This document shows positions 18,833-27,622 of a stretch of DNA of 64,000 nt, piece by piece. The translations under genes were made by a program, and so were the position numbers. The notes below the pieces were generated by a model. It searched no databases. It saw only the letters and a program-made list of their open reading frames with translations, and had not been told where the DNA came from. The stretch's first letter is position 1. The number at the start of each line of letters is the position of its first letter. The stretch spans positions 1,904,501-1,968,500 of the forward strand of contig NZ_AP021861.1 of assembly GCF_009177095.1 (NCBI RefSeq). The letters are read 5' to 3'. Source of the stretch: Lacipirellula parvula (GTDB lineage: Bacteria > Planctomycetota > Planctomycetia > Pirellulales > Lacipirellulaceae).

Positions 18833-19960
18833 CTACTGCTTTTGCGGCTCGCAATATGACAACGCCAACAAGGCAAAAGACGTAGCGAGGTTCGGGTCGT
18901 TTTCGTACCAACGATTGTCCTTGTTGGTCCATGAGCCGTCGGGATTTTGCCGCTTGATCAACTCCTCGGTCAATTCTTTCCGCCAGTCATGCTTAACGCC
19001 GTTGGCGTCCTCGAAGGTTGGAGAGCCGAGAGCTGCCAGCGTCCGAGCCATCACGTAGAAGTGGTAGTACTGCCCAGAAGTGCCGAGCCCGGCATTTGAG
19101 TCGACCGAATAATTCTTCTGCAGCCATTTGATCGCAGCCTGCACGCGGGGATCGTCGGGAGTAAGCCCGGCGTAGAGCATGCATTTTAGTCCGCAAAAGG
19201 TCATCGACGCGTAACTTTTGACGCCTCCCTCCGCCGCTTTGCCGGCGGCGCCGTAGCCGGTGTGACAAGGCGAGTAGTAAAAGCCGCCGTCGTTCACTTT
19301 GGCGGCGAACTCGAGCGTGTTGTGCTCGCTGGCGAGGTTTTGGCAGCGCGAGACGAAGATGAGCGACTTCTCCACCGCAGGGACGTCGGGCTTCACGCCG
19401 GCTGACTCGATGGCGTCGAGCATCATGTGGGTGTTCGACAAATCCCCGCCAGGCGTTTTCGCGTGGTAACCGAGACCGCCGTAGTCGGCGTCGCTGGGTT
19501 TGCGTTCTTCCTCCTCATCACGCTGAACGTGGGTCAGGAAGTCGACGGCCCCGGCGACGATTTCATCGTAACGGCCGTCGTCGTTGGCGGCGACGAAGCA
19601 TTCCAGGCCGATGCTAGTGTCGTAGTTGGTGGTGCCTGGCTTCACCATCGTGATGCTGCCGTTCTCTTGGACGCACCCTTGCATGAACTGCAGCGCCTTC
19701 GCAACGATTGGATCGTCGCGTTCGACGTCGTGCCGCAGCATGGCGGTCGCTGCGAGGCCGGTTATGCCAGGACCCAGGCGAGTGCTAAAGCCACCGTCAG
19801 GCTGAGCGTTCTTGTTGAGGTAATCGAGGCCTTTTGCAACGGCTTGCTCGTAGGGCGTTGCCTCGGCCTTCACCGTTTCCGCTCCGCTGCAGTCGGCGAA
19901 TGAGATGCCGCAAACAGCAACTGCTAGAAAGAGCGTAGCGTGACGCGTAAGCGTATTCAT
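18833..19960 (-). CDS. Exported prenyltransferase/squalene-cyclase-fold repeat protein
   Basis: 375 residues with an N-terminal signal (LFLAVAVCGISFADCSGAE). It shows alpha/alpha-toroid repeats: GLDYLNKNAQPDGGFST, FMQGCVQENGSI, AIKWLQKNYSVD and ELIKRQNPDGSWTN, the QxxDGGW-like repeats shared by squalene cyclases and prenyltransferase beta subunits. The DxDD catalytic motif of cyclases is not seen, so a cyclase activity is unlikely. Such proteins are common exported proteins in planctomycetes, with unknown role. The gene is upstream of the truncated secreted gene and downstream of the SUMF1 genes on the same strand. Confidence 0.8.
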   Translation of the reverse strand: MNTLTRHATLFLAVAVCGISFADCSGAETVKAEATPYEQAVAKGLDYLNKNAQPDGGFSTRLGPGITGLAATAMLRHDVERDDPIVAKALQFMQGCVQENGSITMVKPGTTNYDTSIGLECFVAANDDGRYDEIVAGAVDFLTHVQRDEEEERKPSDADYGGLGYHAKTPGGDLSNTHMMLDAIESAGVKPDVPAVEKSLIFVSRCQNLASEHNTLEFAAKVNDGGFYYSPCHTGYGAAGKAAEGGVKSYASMTFCGLKCMLYAGLTPDDPRVQAAIKWLQKNYSVDSNAGLGTSGQYYHFYVMARTLAALGSPTFEDANGVKHDWRKELTEELIKRQNPDGSWTNKDNRWYENDPNLATSFALLALSYCEPQKQ

Positions 19961-19988
19961 ATAACGACGCCTTCAATTGAAATTAAGG

Positions 19989-21275
19989 TTATTTCGTGGT
20001 GTTTGTTACGCAGTGATGTCCGCTGGACGTTCGTCTGGTCCGAACTCGCAAGGTTCCCGCAAGTGTGGCGATCGTTAGCACAATCGCACTGGCGTTGGGT
20101 TCCGGGACGCCTGCCGTCGTGGCTTCGGGAGACGGGCCTGAATAATTGCGTTGCCAATCAAGGAAGTCACCGCCGTCTAAATCGACGCCGAAACGGGCCT
20201 CCCACCCTCGGATTGGATCCGTTAAATCAGCATTGTCAACGGAGCCATCTCCATTGAAGTCGCCGGGAGCGGCGGGAGTCGCCAAGTTGACGACGCGAAA
20301 GCCTTGGCCGACGTTCTCAACGGTCGCAGTCGATGCAAACCAACCCAGATTCGTGCCATACTCGCCTGGATTGTAAAACGACCCCCCCATCACGCCGCGG
20401 ACGCCTGCAGTCGTCGCCGCTTCTGGCATCAGCAACGCCTCATTCCATTCGTAGACATTGCCTGCTTGATCGAACGTTCCGTAGTAGTTGCTCGACGCCG
20501 TATACGCCCCGACGTTGGTCAGGTAGTTGATGCCGGGAACGATGTCGAGCGGCCGCGTCCCCGCGCCGGGCGTCATGGCAAAGCCGTTGCCGATGAGGTT
20601 CGCTGCGTTCGGCGTCGGGCCCGGAAACGTAGAGGTCGGTACGCTGTCGCTGCGAGTCGGGTAGGTCCAGTAGCCTGCGCCGCCGGTTTTTTCGGGGTCG
20701 TAGTAGGCCGCCTTGTACCACTCGTCCTCCGTTGGCAGAACGATCGTCGCTCCAGAGTTGCGTATAATCGCTTTCGCGCCAGTTGGCACCGTAGTTCCGC
20801 CCTGTAACGTGTAGGCGCCGGTCTCCGTGTCGGCGTCTCCCTGGCCGTTGTTCAGCCAGTTCGTAAACCTCACGGAATCAAACCATGAAACGAAGTTGAC
20901 CGGTTGCTGACCGCTGCCTTGCTTCAAGCTGTATTTGCTTCCTTGATTCGCCGTCGCGTCAAACAGAATTCCTCCGTTCGCGTCTGTGCCCATCTTGGCG
21001 TTGTATAGCCCGTAGGGATTGGTTCCGGAAGGATCTTTGATGTTTAAGAACTCCGCATACTGCGCGTTCGTGACCTCGTATTTGCCAATTTGATAGGCGT
21101 AGTTAACTGCCCCGAACGTTCGACCATACGACTCAGGACCGCCGTAATTACCCGTGTCTCCGACGGTCGCCCAATCAATCGTCACGGCGAAAACGATGTC
21201 AGCCGAAGCGACGTGCATCGCTAACGCAAGCAAGCCGCTGGCAACACGTAAATGAAGTAACGCTATCCGTGTCAT
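19989..21275 (-). CDS. Secreted SUMF1-fold protein with dockerin-like repeat and PEP-CTERM tail
   Basis: 428 residues with a signal peptide. The central domain (about 30-330) is of the formylglycine-generating enzyme/SUMF1 fold: IGKYEVTNAQYAEFLN, PVNFVSWFDSVRFTNWLNNG, LPTEDEWYKAAYYDP, GTFDQAGNVYEWNE, GQGFRVVN. The active-site cysteines of true FGE in the late GGSW loop are absent (MGGSFYNPGEYGTN), so it should not make formylglycine. A dockerin-like GDFNGDGSVDNADL and VPEP tail follow. It probably serves as a binding or structural surface protein. It is the third of three tandem paralogous ORFs on this strand. Confidence 0.85.
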   Translation of the reverse strand: MTRIALLHLRVASGLLALAMHVASADIVFAVTIDWATVGDTGNYGGPESYGRTFGAVNYAYQIGKYEVTNAQYAEFLNIKDPSGTNPYGLYNAKMGTDANGGILFDATANQGSKYSLKQGSGQQPVNFVSWFDSVRFTNWLNNGQGDADTETGAYTLQGGTTVPTGAKAIIRNSGATIVLPTEDEWYKAAYYDPEKTGGAGYWTYPTRSDSVPTSTFPGPTPNAANLIGNGFAMTPGAGTRPLDIVPGINYLTNVGAYTASSNYYGTFDQAGNVYEWNEALLMPEAATTAGVRGVMGGSFYNPGEYGTNLGWFASTATVENVGQGFRVVNLATPAAPGDFNGDGSVDNADLTDPIRGWEARFGVDLDGGDFLDWQRNYSGPSPEATTAGVPEPNASAIVLTIATLAGTLRVRTRRTSSGHHCVTNTTK

Positions 21276-21353
21276 TTCTTGCAGTAATCGAGTGTTGCCA
21301 GCAGCTTGCGCCGATTGATCGCCATCTCAGCCGAAATCGCACCGTCGATGCGA

Positions 21354-22451
21354 TTAGCCGTTTCGCTTCGAAAAACGACGCTGAACTAGCCCGACGAGGC
21401 TAGCGCCGAGCATCGCCAACAAACCGGCGTGCGGTTCGGGAACAAAAGCAACGCGGAAACCAAGATTCTGGATTTCAGTGGTCGTCGGCTGTGCGCCGCG
21501 GAGATAGGCCCGCATGCGGTGAGAAACCTCTTGGAACGAGCCGCTGCGGATGCCGCGATTCGTGCCGGTGATCAGCGATTCGTTCCATTCGTAGACGCTT
21601 CCGGCTTGGTCGTAGGTGCCATAGTAGCTGGCGCTCAGCGGCCCAGCGCTGCCGACGGTGGTGACGTTGCCATCGAGCGCATTCCAATCGGCGCCATTGC
21701 CCCAGTTAGCAACGTTGGCTCCGGGATTGCTGATATCGCCCACGGCATTGGCAGTCGCGCTCGTCGGTTCAATGTCGCTCTTTGTGGCGTACAGCCAGTA
21801 ATGATCGTCGCCGGCGGGGCCGCCCTGTGCAGCGGTGCGAGGATCGTAGTATGCGGCTTTGTAGGCTTCGCTTTCAGTCGGGAGGACCCACTTGGCGCCG
21901 GCGTTGCGGGCGACGGTCGTCGCATTGCTTGGCGCGGCGGTGCCGCCGAGGAGCGTGTATGACCCGGTCTCGGTGTTGCCGGCTCCCTGGCCATTGCCGA
22001 GCCAGTTGATAAAGCGGAGCGAATCGAAGAAGCCGACGAAGTTTACTGGCTTGTTGCCCATGTTGTCTTTGAGCGTGTAAGCGAAGCTGCCGCTAACGCC
22101 GCTTTGCACAATGCCGCCGCGGGCGTTGCTGCCCATGGCCGCGTTATATAGGCCAAGGGAGTCGGTCGTTGCTTTGGCGTTGAGGAACTCGACGTACTGC
22201 GCATTCGTCACTTCGTACGTGCCGATGCGGTAGTTGTAGTTGACTCCGCCCACGACGCCGTCAGGGCCGAAGCCGGCGTAAGGAGTGCTCGCCCCGTCAG
22301 CAGGGCTGCCGATGACGCTGGCTCCCGATAGTTGCCCAGCGTTGCCGGGGTTGCCGACAGGGACGGTGCTCATCGAGACTGCATGGGCTTGCAACGGAAT
22401 GGCCGCGCATGCAAGCGCGGCCGCGAAACGACCAATAACACGACGGGACAT
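21354..22451 (-). CDS. Secreted SUMF1-fold protein with PEP-CTERM tail
   Basis: 365 residues from the ATG at 22451, with GAGGAGC 8 bases upstream (a TTG at 22457 is possible). A signal peptide (AAALACAAIPLQAHA) is followed by a SUMF1 domain: IGTYEVTNAQYVEFLN, PVNFVGFFDSLRFINWLGNG, LPTESEAYKAAYYDP, GTYDQAGSVYEWNES. The catalytic Cys pair of FGE is missing (GSFQEVSHRMRAYLR). Unlike its two neighbours it has no dockerin-like repeat between the domain and the VPEP tail. It is diverged from the flanking paralogues, and so probably an older duplicate. Confidence 0.85.
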   Translation of the reverse strand: MSRRVIGRFAAALACAAIPLQAHAVSMSTVPVGNPGNAGQLSGASVIGSPADGASTPYAGFGPDGVVGGVNYNYRIGTYEVTNAQYVEFLNAKATTDSLGLYNAAMGSNARGGIVQSGVSGSFAYTLKDNMGNKPVNFVGFFDSLRFINWLGNGQGAGNTETGSYTLLGGTAAPSNATTVARNAGAKWVLPTESEAYKAAYYDPRTAAQGGPAGDDHYWLYATKSDIEPTSATANAVGDISNPGANVANWGNGADWNALDGNVTTVGSAGPLSASYYGTYDQAGSVYEWNESLITGTNRGIRSGSFQEVSHRMRAYLRGAQPTTTEIQNLGFRVAFVPEPHAGLLAMLGASLVGLVQRRFSKRNG

Positions 22452-22533
22452 TAGCAAAGCTCCTCAATCAAAGGTGAAAAACGCTCAAGCGAATACAAAC
22501 ATCGCACTAACAAACGAGAGATCTACATGCAGC

Positions 22534-25059
22534 TCATGCGGTCGTTCGGTTGACGCGACTCGCACGAGCGAACGGTCGTAGGAGAGCTGTTCCGCCGGCG
22601 ACGATGATCGAAACCAACGGCAGTCCGCTTGGCTCTGGAACCACTGCACCGACGACGGCTGCTGCGGCAGGTGGAGCCAACTGGTAGCTTCGTTGCCATG
22701 TAAGAAACGCCTGGCCGTCAAGGTCGATGCCGAAACGAGCCGCCCAACCCAGCGTTGGGTCGGTAAGGTCAGCGCCGTCGACGAAGCCGTCGCCGTTGAA
22801 ATCGCCTGGCAGCGTTATCGCCGCGAGGTTAACGACGCGAAAACCTTGCCCGACGCTCTGCACCGACGCCGTCGAAGCCGCCCCTCCCATGCTATTGGCG
22901 AACGATTCCTCGTTGTGGAACGCCGCGCCGCGGACGCCGCGCACTCCCGCGGGGCTCGTCGACCAAGGCATCAAGTATTGTTCGTGCCATTCGATGACGT
23001 TGCCCGCCTGATCGAACGTGCCGTAGTAACTGGGCGACCCCGTGTAGGCGCCGACGTCTGTAAGGTAATCGACTGTCGGTTTGATGTCGGTCCCGCCGGT
23101 TCCTTCGCCGGGCGTGAGAGCAAATCCATCGCCGCGGATGTTGGCCGAATTAGGCGTGGCGGAGGGGGGAGCGGAAAGCGGCGTTTGATCGCTTTGCGTC
23201 GGATAGAGCCAGTAACCGGGACCGCCCGACTTCTTCGGATCGTAGTAAGCGGCTTTGTACCATTCGTCTTCCGACGGCAGTGCGATCACTGCGCCAGGAT
23301 TGCGCTCGATCGTTCGCGCATTGCTGGGGGTCGGCGTACCGCCAAGGAGGGTATACGCGCCCGTTTCGGTGTCGGCGTTGCCTTGGCCGTTGTTCAGCCA
23401 GTTGATGAATCGCAGCGAATCAAACCAAGAGACGTAGTTAACGGGGTGGTTGCCCGAAGTCGCTTTCGCACTGTACTTGGCGCCCGGCTCACCCGACGCA
23501 TTGAACAGAATGCCGCCGGTGGCATGCGACGTCATGTTCGCGTTGTAAAGATCGAACGGATTGACGCCCAGCGGATCCTTCGCATTGAGGAACTCGACGT
23601 ACTGATTGTTGGTGACCTCGTACTTGCCGATACTGTAGAAGTAGTCGACGCCGCCATAGGTGTTGCCGTTCAAGGTAACGGGGCCGTCGTAGTTGCCGAC
23701 GTCGCCGACCGGCGTCCAGTCGATCGTCACGCCGCTGGCTGGGGCCGCAGCAAGTATCCCGATGGTCGCCGTCGCCCAGGCAATCGACGTGCGGATGCCG
23801 CCAATGAGAGCGCGGTGCATAGCAGCTGTGAACCGTCGCCAACCGCGGCGTCCTCCGAGTAGCAACGCCGGTACGATTGCCAGGCTCCACGATTGAGGCT
23901 CAGGAACTGTATTTGCCTCAGCCGTGGAAGCGGCCGGTGCCGGACTGCAATTCCGTTGCCAGGCAAGGAAGTCTTCGCCATCCAAGTCGACGCCGAAGCG
24001 GGCCTTCCAGCCCATTTCAGGATCGGTGAGATCAAGGCTGTCGACGACGCCGTCCCCGTTGAAGTCGCCAACCAGCGGCTGTAGGCGAATCAAGCGAAAG
24101 CCGAGACCCGCTTCCTGAACGTAGGCGTTGGACGCTGCCCAGCCGAGATTGGTCGTCAGATTAGCGCTGTTGTAGAATGAACCTCCCATGTTGCCGCGGA
24201 CGCCGGCCGAGCCTCCGGGCATATTCATGATCGACTCGTTCCATTCCCAAAGGCTGCCGGCCTGATCGAACGTCCCCATTGCGCTGACCGAAGCCGAATA
24301 GGCGCCAACGTCCGTGAGGTAATCAACACCGGCAACAATGTCGGACCCGCTAGAGCCTTGACCAGGCGTCAGCGCGAATCCGTTGCCGATGATGTTGGCG
24401 GAGTTCGGGACAGCGGTGGGAAACGACGAAGTTGGCGGAGCGTCGGACTTCGTGGGGTAGGTCCAGTAGCCTGGCTGCCCGCCTTTGTCCGGATCGAAGT
24501 ACGCGGCCTTGTACCATTCGTCTTCGCTCGGCAACGCGATGAGCGCGCCGCTATTCCGTGTGACCGTCTTGGCGTTTGTCGGCGTGGCTAGTCCTCCTTC
24601 GAGGGTGTAGGCGCCCGTCTCAGTATCAGCGTCGCCTTGGCCGTTGTTCAGCCAATTTGCAAATCGCGCCGCATCGAACCACGAAACGAAGTTCACGGGG
24701 TGTGACTGGTAGCCGGGCTTCGTTTCGAACTTCGCTCCTAGGGCGGCCGAAGCGTTGAGCAAGATCCCGCCGTTGGCGTCGCTCGCCATACTAGCGTGGT
24801 ATAGAGACAGCGAGTTCGTTCCGGCGGGGTCCTTCGAGTTCAGAAATTCGGCGTATTGGCCATTCGTCACCTCGAAGCGGCCGATCTCGTAAGCGTAGGC
24901 GACGGAACCGAAAACGCGACCGTAAGTTTCCGGGCCGCCGAAGTTGCCAGGGTTGCCTACTGTTACCCAGTGAATGTCGACCGCTTGTGCCGCGCCTCCC
25001 GCAATCCAGAAGGTGATCGCGACGATGCTGAACCGCATGCGTCGATCTGAATCCATCAT
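22534..25059 (-). CDS. Tandem fusion of two secreted SUMF1/dockerin/PEP-CTERM proteins in one ORF
   Basis: 841 residues. The first half is a whole protein: signal (IVAITFWIAGGAAQAV), SUMF1 domain (residues 30-325), dockerin-like GDFNGDGVVDSLDL, then VPEPQSWSLAIVPALLLGG and RRGWRR at about 385-410, a full PEP-CTERM tail. In the same frame a second signal-like stretch follows (MHRALIGGIRTSIAWA, Met414, ATG at 23820), then a second SUMF1 domain, dockerin-like repeat and VPEP tail. No stop codon lies between. Either the stop was lost after tandem duplication, or the inner ATG starts a separate product; it lacks a good ribosome binding site. Neither SUMF1 domain keeps the FGE cysteines. Confidence 0.8.
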   Translation of the reverse strand: MMDSDRRMRFSIVAITFWIAGGAAQAVDIHWVTVGNPGNFGGPETYGRVFGSVAYAYEIGRFEVTNGQYAEFLNSKDPAGTNSLSLYHASMASDANGGILLNASAALGAKFETKPGYQSHPVNFVSWFDAARFANWLNNGQGDADTETGAYTLEGGLATPTNAKTVTRNSGALIALPSEDEWYKAAYFDPDKGGQPGYWTYPTKSDAPPTSSFPTAVPNSANIIGNGFALTPGQGSSGSDIVAGVDYLTDVGAYSASVSAMGTFDQAGSLWEWNESIMNMPGGSAGVRGNMGGSFYNSANLTTNLGWAASNAYVQEAGLGFRLIRLQPLVGDFNGDGVVDSLDLTDPEMGWKARFGVDLDGEDFLAWQRNCSPAPAASTAEANTVPEPQSWSLAIVPALLLGGRRGWRRFTAAMHRALIGGIRTSIAWATATIGILAAAPASGVTIDWTPVGDVGNYDGPVTLNGNTYGGVDYFYSIGKYEVTNNQYVEFLNAKDPLGVNPFDLYNANMTSHATGGILFNASGEPGAKYSAKATSGNHPVNYVSWFDSLRFINWLNNGQGNADTETGAYTLLGGTPTPSNARTIERNPGAVIALPSEDEWYKAAYYDPKKSGGPGYWLYPTQSDQTPLSAPPSATPNSANIRGDGFALTPGEGTGGTDIKPTVDYLTDVGAYTGSPSYYGTFDQAGNVIEWHEQYLMPWSTSPAGVRGVRGAAFHNEESFANSMGGAASTASVQSVGQGFRVVNLAAITLPGDFNGDGFVDGADLTDPTLGWAARFGIDLDGQAFLTWQRSYQLAPPAAAAVVGAVVPEPSGLPLVSIIVAGGTALLRPFARASRVNRTTA

Positions 25060-25373
25060 CAGCAGGCTCTAAAAAAAAATTCCGTCGGAGCTGAGCAATT
25101 GCTTAGCGGCTTCTCGCAGGTGTGAGCCCAGGCCCCATCAATTTTGCCGTGGCATCATTCGCTTCGTTGGTCGTCACCGACTGCTAACCTAGACGCCGGC
25201 GGCCACCAACAAGAAGGGGGCTTATCATACGATGAAAATCCAAGGCCCTACATACGCGCTGCTAAAAGCGACGCGCGCGGCGAAAAAAGCGACACGCTAT
25301 CATCTCTCGGCCAAAATGGTTCAATTCAACCGTTCCGCGCCATGAGTCGAGCAGCCTTGAGGGGTTCACTCCA
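25060..25373. promoter_or_regulatory. Divergent intergenic region with near-perfect palindrome
   Basis: 314 bases between the SUMF1 fusion gene (minus) and the DUF1559 gene (plus). GCTGAGCAATTGCTTAGC at 25090-25107 is palindromic except for one base pair, and is followed on the minus strand by a run of ten Ts just before the SUMF1 start. It could be an operator or an RNA hairpin acting as attenuator. No gene is supported here. Confidence 0.4.
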
Positions 25374-26315
25374 TTGACGACTATCCGCAATAAACGAGCA
25401 TTCACGCTGGTCGAACTCCTCGTCGTTATTGCAATTATTGGCGTACTCGTTGCTTTGCTGTTGCCGGCGGTTCAAGCAGCGCGCGAGGCGTCCCGGCGGG
25501 CATCTTGCCTCAACAACATGCGGCAGCTGATGCTCGGCTTTCAGAATCATGCTAGCGCTAAGGGGGCTTTCCCGCCGGCACGGATCAATGCCGCCGGGCG
25601 GCAACACGGGTGGTTCGTGGATTTGCTTCCCTATCTGGAACAGGCGACGTTGGCCAACGCTTACGACGACACGAAGAATTTCTACGCCCCGGAGAACGAG
25701 GCAGCTGGCAACACGCCGCTGCCGATCGCCATTTGCGCCTCGAGTCCGCAAACGCCGACTGATCGAATCAATCCGCTGACAGCAGCAGGGGGAATGCCGT
25801 TCAACACAACCGGCTTTGCTGCTGACTACTCCGTTGCGTACTTGCTGGACGCCGCGTCGGCGGTCGCGACCGGCGTGCAATACGGCAGCGACGATCTTCG
25901 TCCCGTGCTCTATGGAGGGCCGGGGGAAGACGATCTTCCTCACCCCATGAAATGGGTCACCGACGGTCTATCGTACACGACTCTGATCGTCGAACAGGCG
26001 GGGCGCCCGGATCATTACTTGCTTAACGCGAAGCAGTCGACGAACTCGAAGCTGCAATACCCGACATGGTGGATGGCATGGGCTTCGCAGCGCATTTTCG
26101 TTTTCCAAGGATACGACGGCAGCGGCCTGACAGCCGGTGCTGCCTGCGCGGTAAACTGCAGCAACAGCCAAGGCATCTACGCCTTCCACCCGAGCGGGGC
26201 GAACGTCTCTTTCTGCGACGGCAGCGCTCGCTTCATCTCGCAGGAAATATCAGTACGAACTATGTTCGCCTACATGACGCGGGCGGCGGATGACGGCGTT
26301 TACGCCGACGAATAA
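25374..26315 (+). CDS. DUF1559 pseudopilin-like protein
   Basis: 313 residues from TTG at 25374; GAGGGG lies 9 bases upstream and no ATG or GTG fits. The N-terminus RAFTLVELLVVIAIIGVLVA is a type IV prepilin/type II secretion methylation motif with its hydrophobic helix. The C-terminal signature H-x9-DG is present in FHPSGANVSFCDGSARF. This family is hugely expanded in planctomycetes; members are thought to assemble into pilus-like or secretion structures, but functions are mostly unproven. It heads a probable operon with a lipoprotein and an ABC exporter of the MacB/FtsX class. Confidence 0.9.
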   Translation: MTTIRNKRAFTLVELLVVIAIIGVLVALLLPAVQAAREASRRASCLNNMRQLMLGFQNHASAKGAFPPARINAAGRQHGWFVDLLPYLEQATLANAYDDTKNFYAPENEAAGNTPLPIAICASSPQTPTDRINPLTAAGGMPFNTTGFAADYSVAYLLDAASAVATGVQYGSDDLRPVLYGGPGEDDLPHPMKWVTDGLSYTTLIVEQAGRPDHYLLNAKQSTNSKLQYPTWWMAWASQRIFVFQGYDGSGLTAGAACAVNCSNSQGIYAFHPSGANVSFCDGSARFISQEISVRTMFAYMTRAADDGVYADE

Positions 26316-26321
26316 TCGCTC

Positions 26322-26762
26322 ATGAACATGTCTCGTTCGCCACATCGACGGGCGGCATCAGCGTTCGCAATCGTTTGTTGCTTAGCGGCCGCGGGGTGCG
26401 GCTCCGCTGCTCCGTCTACTGTTCCAGTAGCAGGGAAGGTGCTCGTCGACGGAAGTCCAGCGAACCGAGCCGTGGTCGGCTTTTACTTGGTTTCTCAACT
26501 TCCGGGTCGCACGCCACTAGCGACGGCAATTGTTGAAGCGGATGGTACGTATCGCCCCAGCACCTATGTAAACGGCGACGGCGTTCCGCAAGGCGAATAC
26601 GTCGTTACCGTTGCGTGGCCTCGTTACGTCGAGTTTGACGGACAGCAAATTGCCAGCGACGATCAGTTGCAGGGTAAATATGCTGATCCCGAAAAATCGA
26701 CGCTGAGGGTAACTGTCAACGGCACTAGCGGGGAGATCGCGCCCATTGACCTGACACGTTAA
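26322..26762 (+). CDS. Exported lipoprotein, carboxypeptidase-regulatory-like
   Basis: 146 residues; a second ATG two codons later is an equal choice. The lipobox CCLAAAGCG places Cys26 as the lipidation site. The rest is a small beta-sandwich: VPVAGKVLVDGSPANRAVVGFY and a GTYRPSTYVNGDGVPQGEYVVTV-like strand pair, as in transthyretin/CarboxypepD_reg domains that accompany DUF1559 genes in planctomycetes. It follows the DUF1559 gene by 6 bases, so the two are probably co-translated. It is likely anchored in a membrane facing the periplasm. Confidence 0.75.
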   Translation: MNMSRSPHRRAASAFAIVCCLAAAGCGSAAPSTVPVAGKVLVDGSPANRAVVGFYLVSQLPGRTPLATAIVEADGTYRPSTYVNGDGVPQGEYVVTVAWPRYVEFDGQQIASDDQLQGKYADPEKSTLRVTVNGTSGEIAPIDLTR

Positions 26763-26836
26763 ACTCCAGCGTTCACTCATACGCGGTTCAATCGTCGCCA
26801 ACGTTCGTTGCGGCGAAGTCTAGATTTAAGGCCTAC

Positions 26837-27622
26837 ATGCTTATGACGCGCGGCGCCGCTCCACTGTTGCGAGTCGAGTCGATAGTCAAACGGTTCCGCC
26901 AGGGAGCCGCGACGATCGACGCCCTGCAGGACGCGTCGCTGACGGTCGACGAAGGCGAATTCGTAGCGGTGATGGGCTCCAGCGGCTGCGGCAAGAGCAC
27001 GCTCATGCACGTGATCGCCGGACTGACTCGGCCCGACTCCGGCCGAGTTTTAATTGGCGACCAAGATCTTTTCTCGCTTTCGGATCGACGACTGACCAAG
27101 TTTCGCCACGAGCGCATCGGCTTGGTGTTTCAGGCGTTCAATCTCATCCCCACGCTGACGGCGGAGGCGAATATCGCGCTGCCGCTCTTGGCCGCCGGCC
27201 GTTCCAATGCAATGGAGGAGCGGCTGAATGATTTGATCGAGCGAATTGGATTGACCAGTCGCCGCGAGCACCTTCCCGATTCCCTCAGCGGCGGCGAACA
27301 GCAGCGCGTCGCCATAGCCAGAGCCATCGTGCAAGATCCGGCTATCGTGCTAGCCGACGAACCGACCGGCAGCCTCGACTCGAATAATGGGCAAGCCGTT
27401 TGTCAGTTGCTTTACGAACTATCGCAGGAGCGCCGCCGCACGATCATCGTCGTGACTCACGAGCCGAGCGTCGCCGCCTGGGCCGATCGAGTCGTCGTTA
27501 TGAAAGATGGTCGTGTGCAAGCGGAATTTGACGCTTCCACGCGATTCGAACCGCAAGAGTTAGCCGCGCGGTATCAAGCGGCGCTTCACGCCCCGACTTC
27601 GCTCCCCACCCCGGCCGTTTAA
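26837..27622 (+). CDS. ABC transporter ATP-binding protein, MacB/LolD class
   Basis: 261 residues. Walker A is GSSGCGKST (47-55), the Q-loop is FQAFNLIPTLTAEAN, the signature is LSGGEQQR (150-157), Walker B is VLADEPTGSLD (from 171), and the H-loop lies in VVTHEPS. This layout belongs to the MacB/LolD/FtsE group, which drives FtsX-type permeases rather than bulk transport through the membrane. The stop overlaps the start of the permease by one base (TAATG), so the two are coupled. Confidence 0.93.
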   Translation: MLMTRGAAPLLRVESIVKRFRQGAATIDALQDASLTVDEGEFVAVMGSSGCGKSTLMHVIAGLTRPDSGRVLIGDQDLFSLSDRRLTKFRHERIGLVFQAFNLIPTLTAEANIALPLLAAGRSNAMEERLNDLIERIGLTSRREHLPDSLSGGEQQRVAIARAIVQDPAIVLADEPTGSLDSNNGQAVCQLLYELSQERRRTIIVVTHEPSVAAWADRVVVMKDGRVQAEFDASTRFEPQELAARYQAALHAPTSLPTPAV

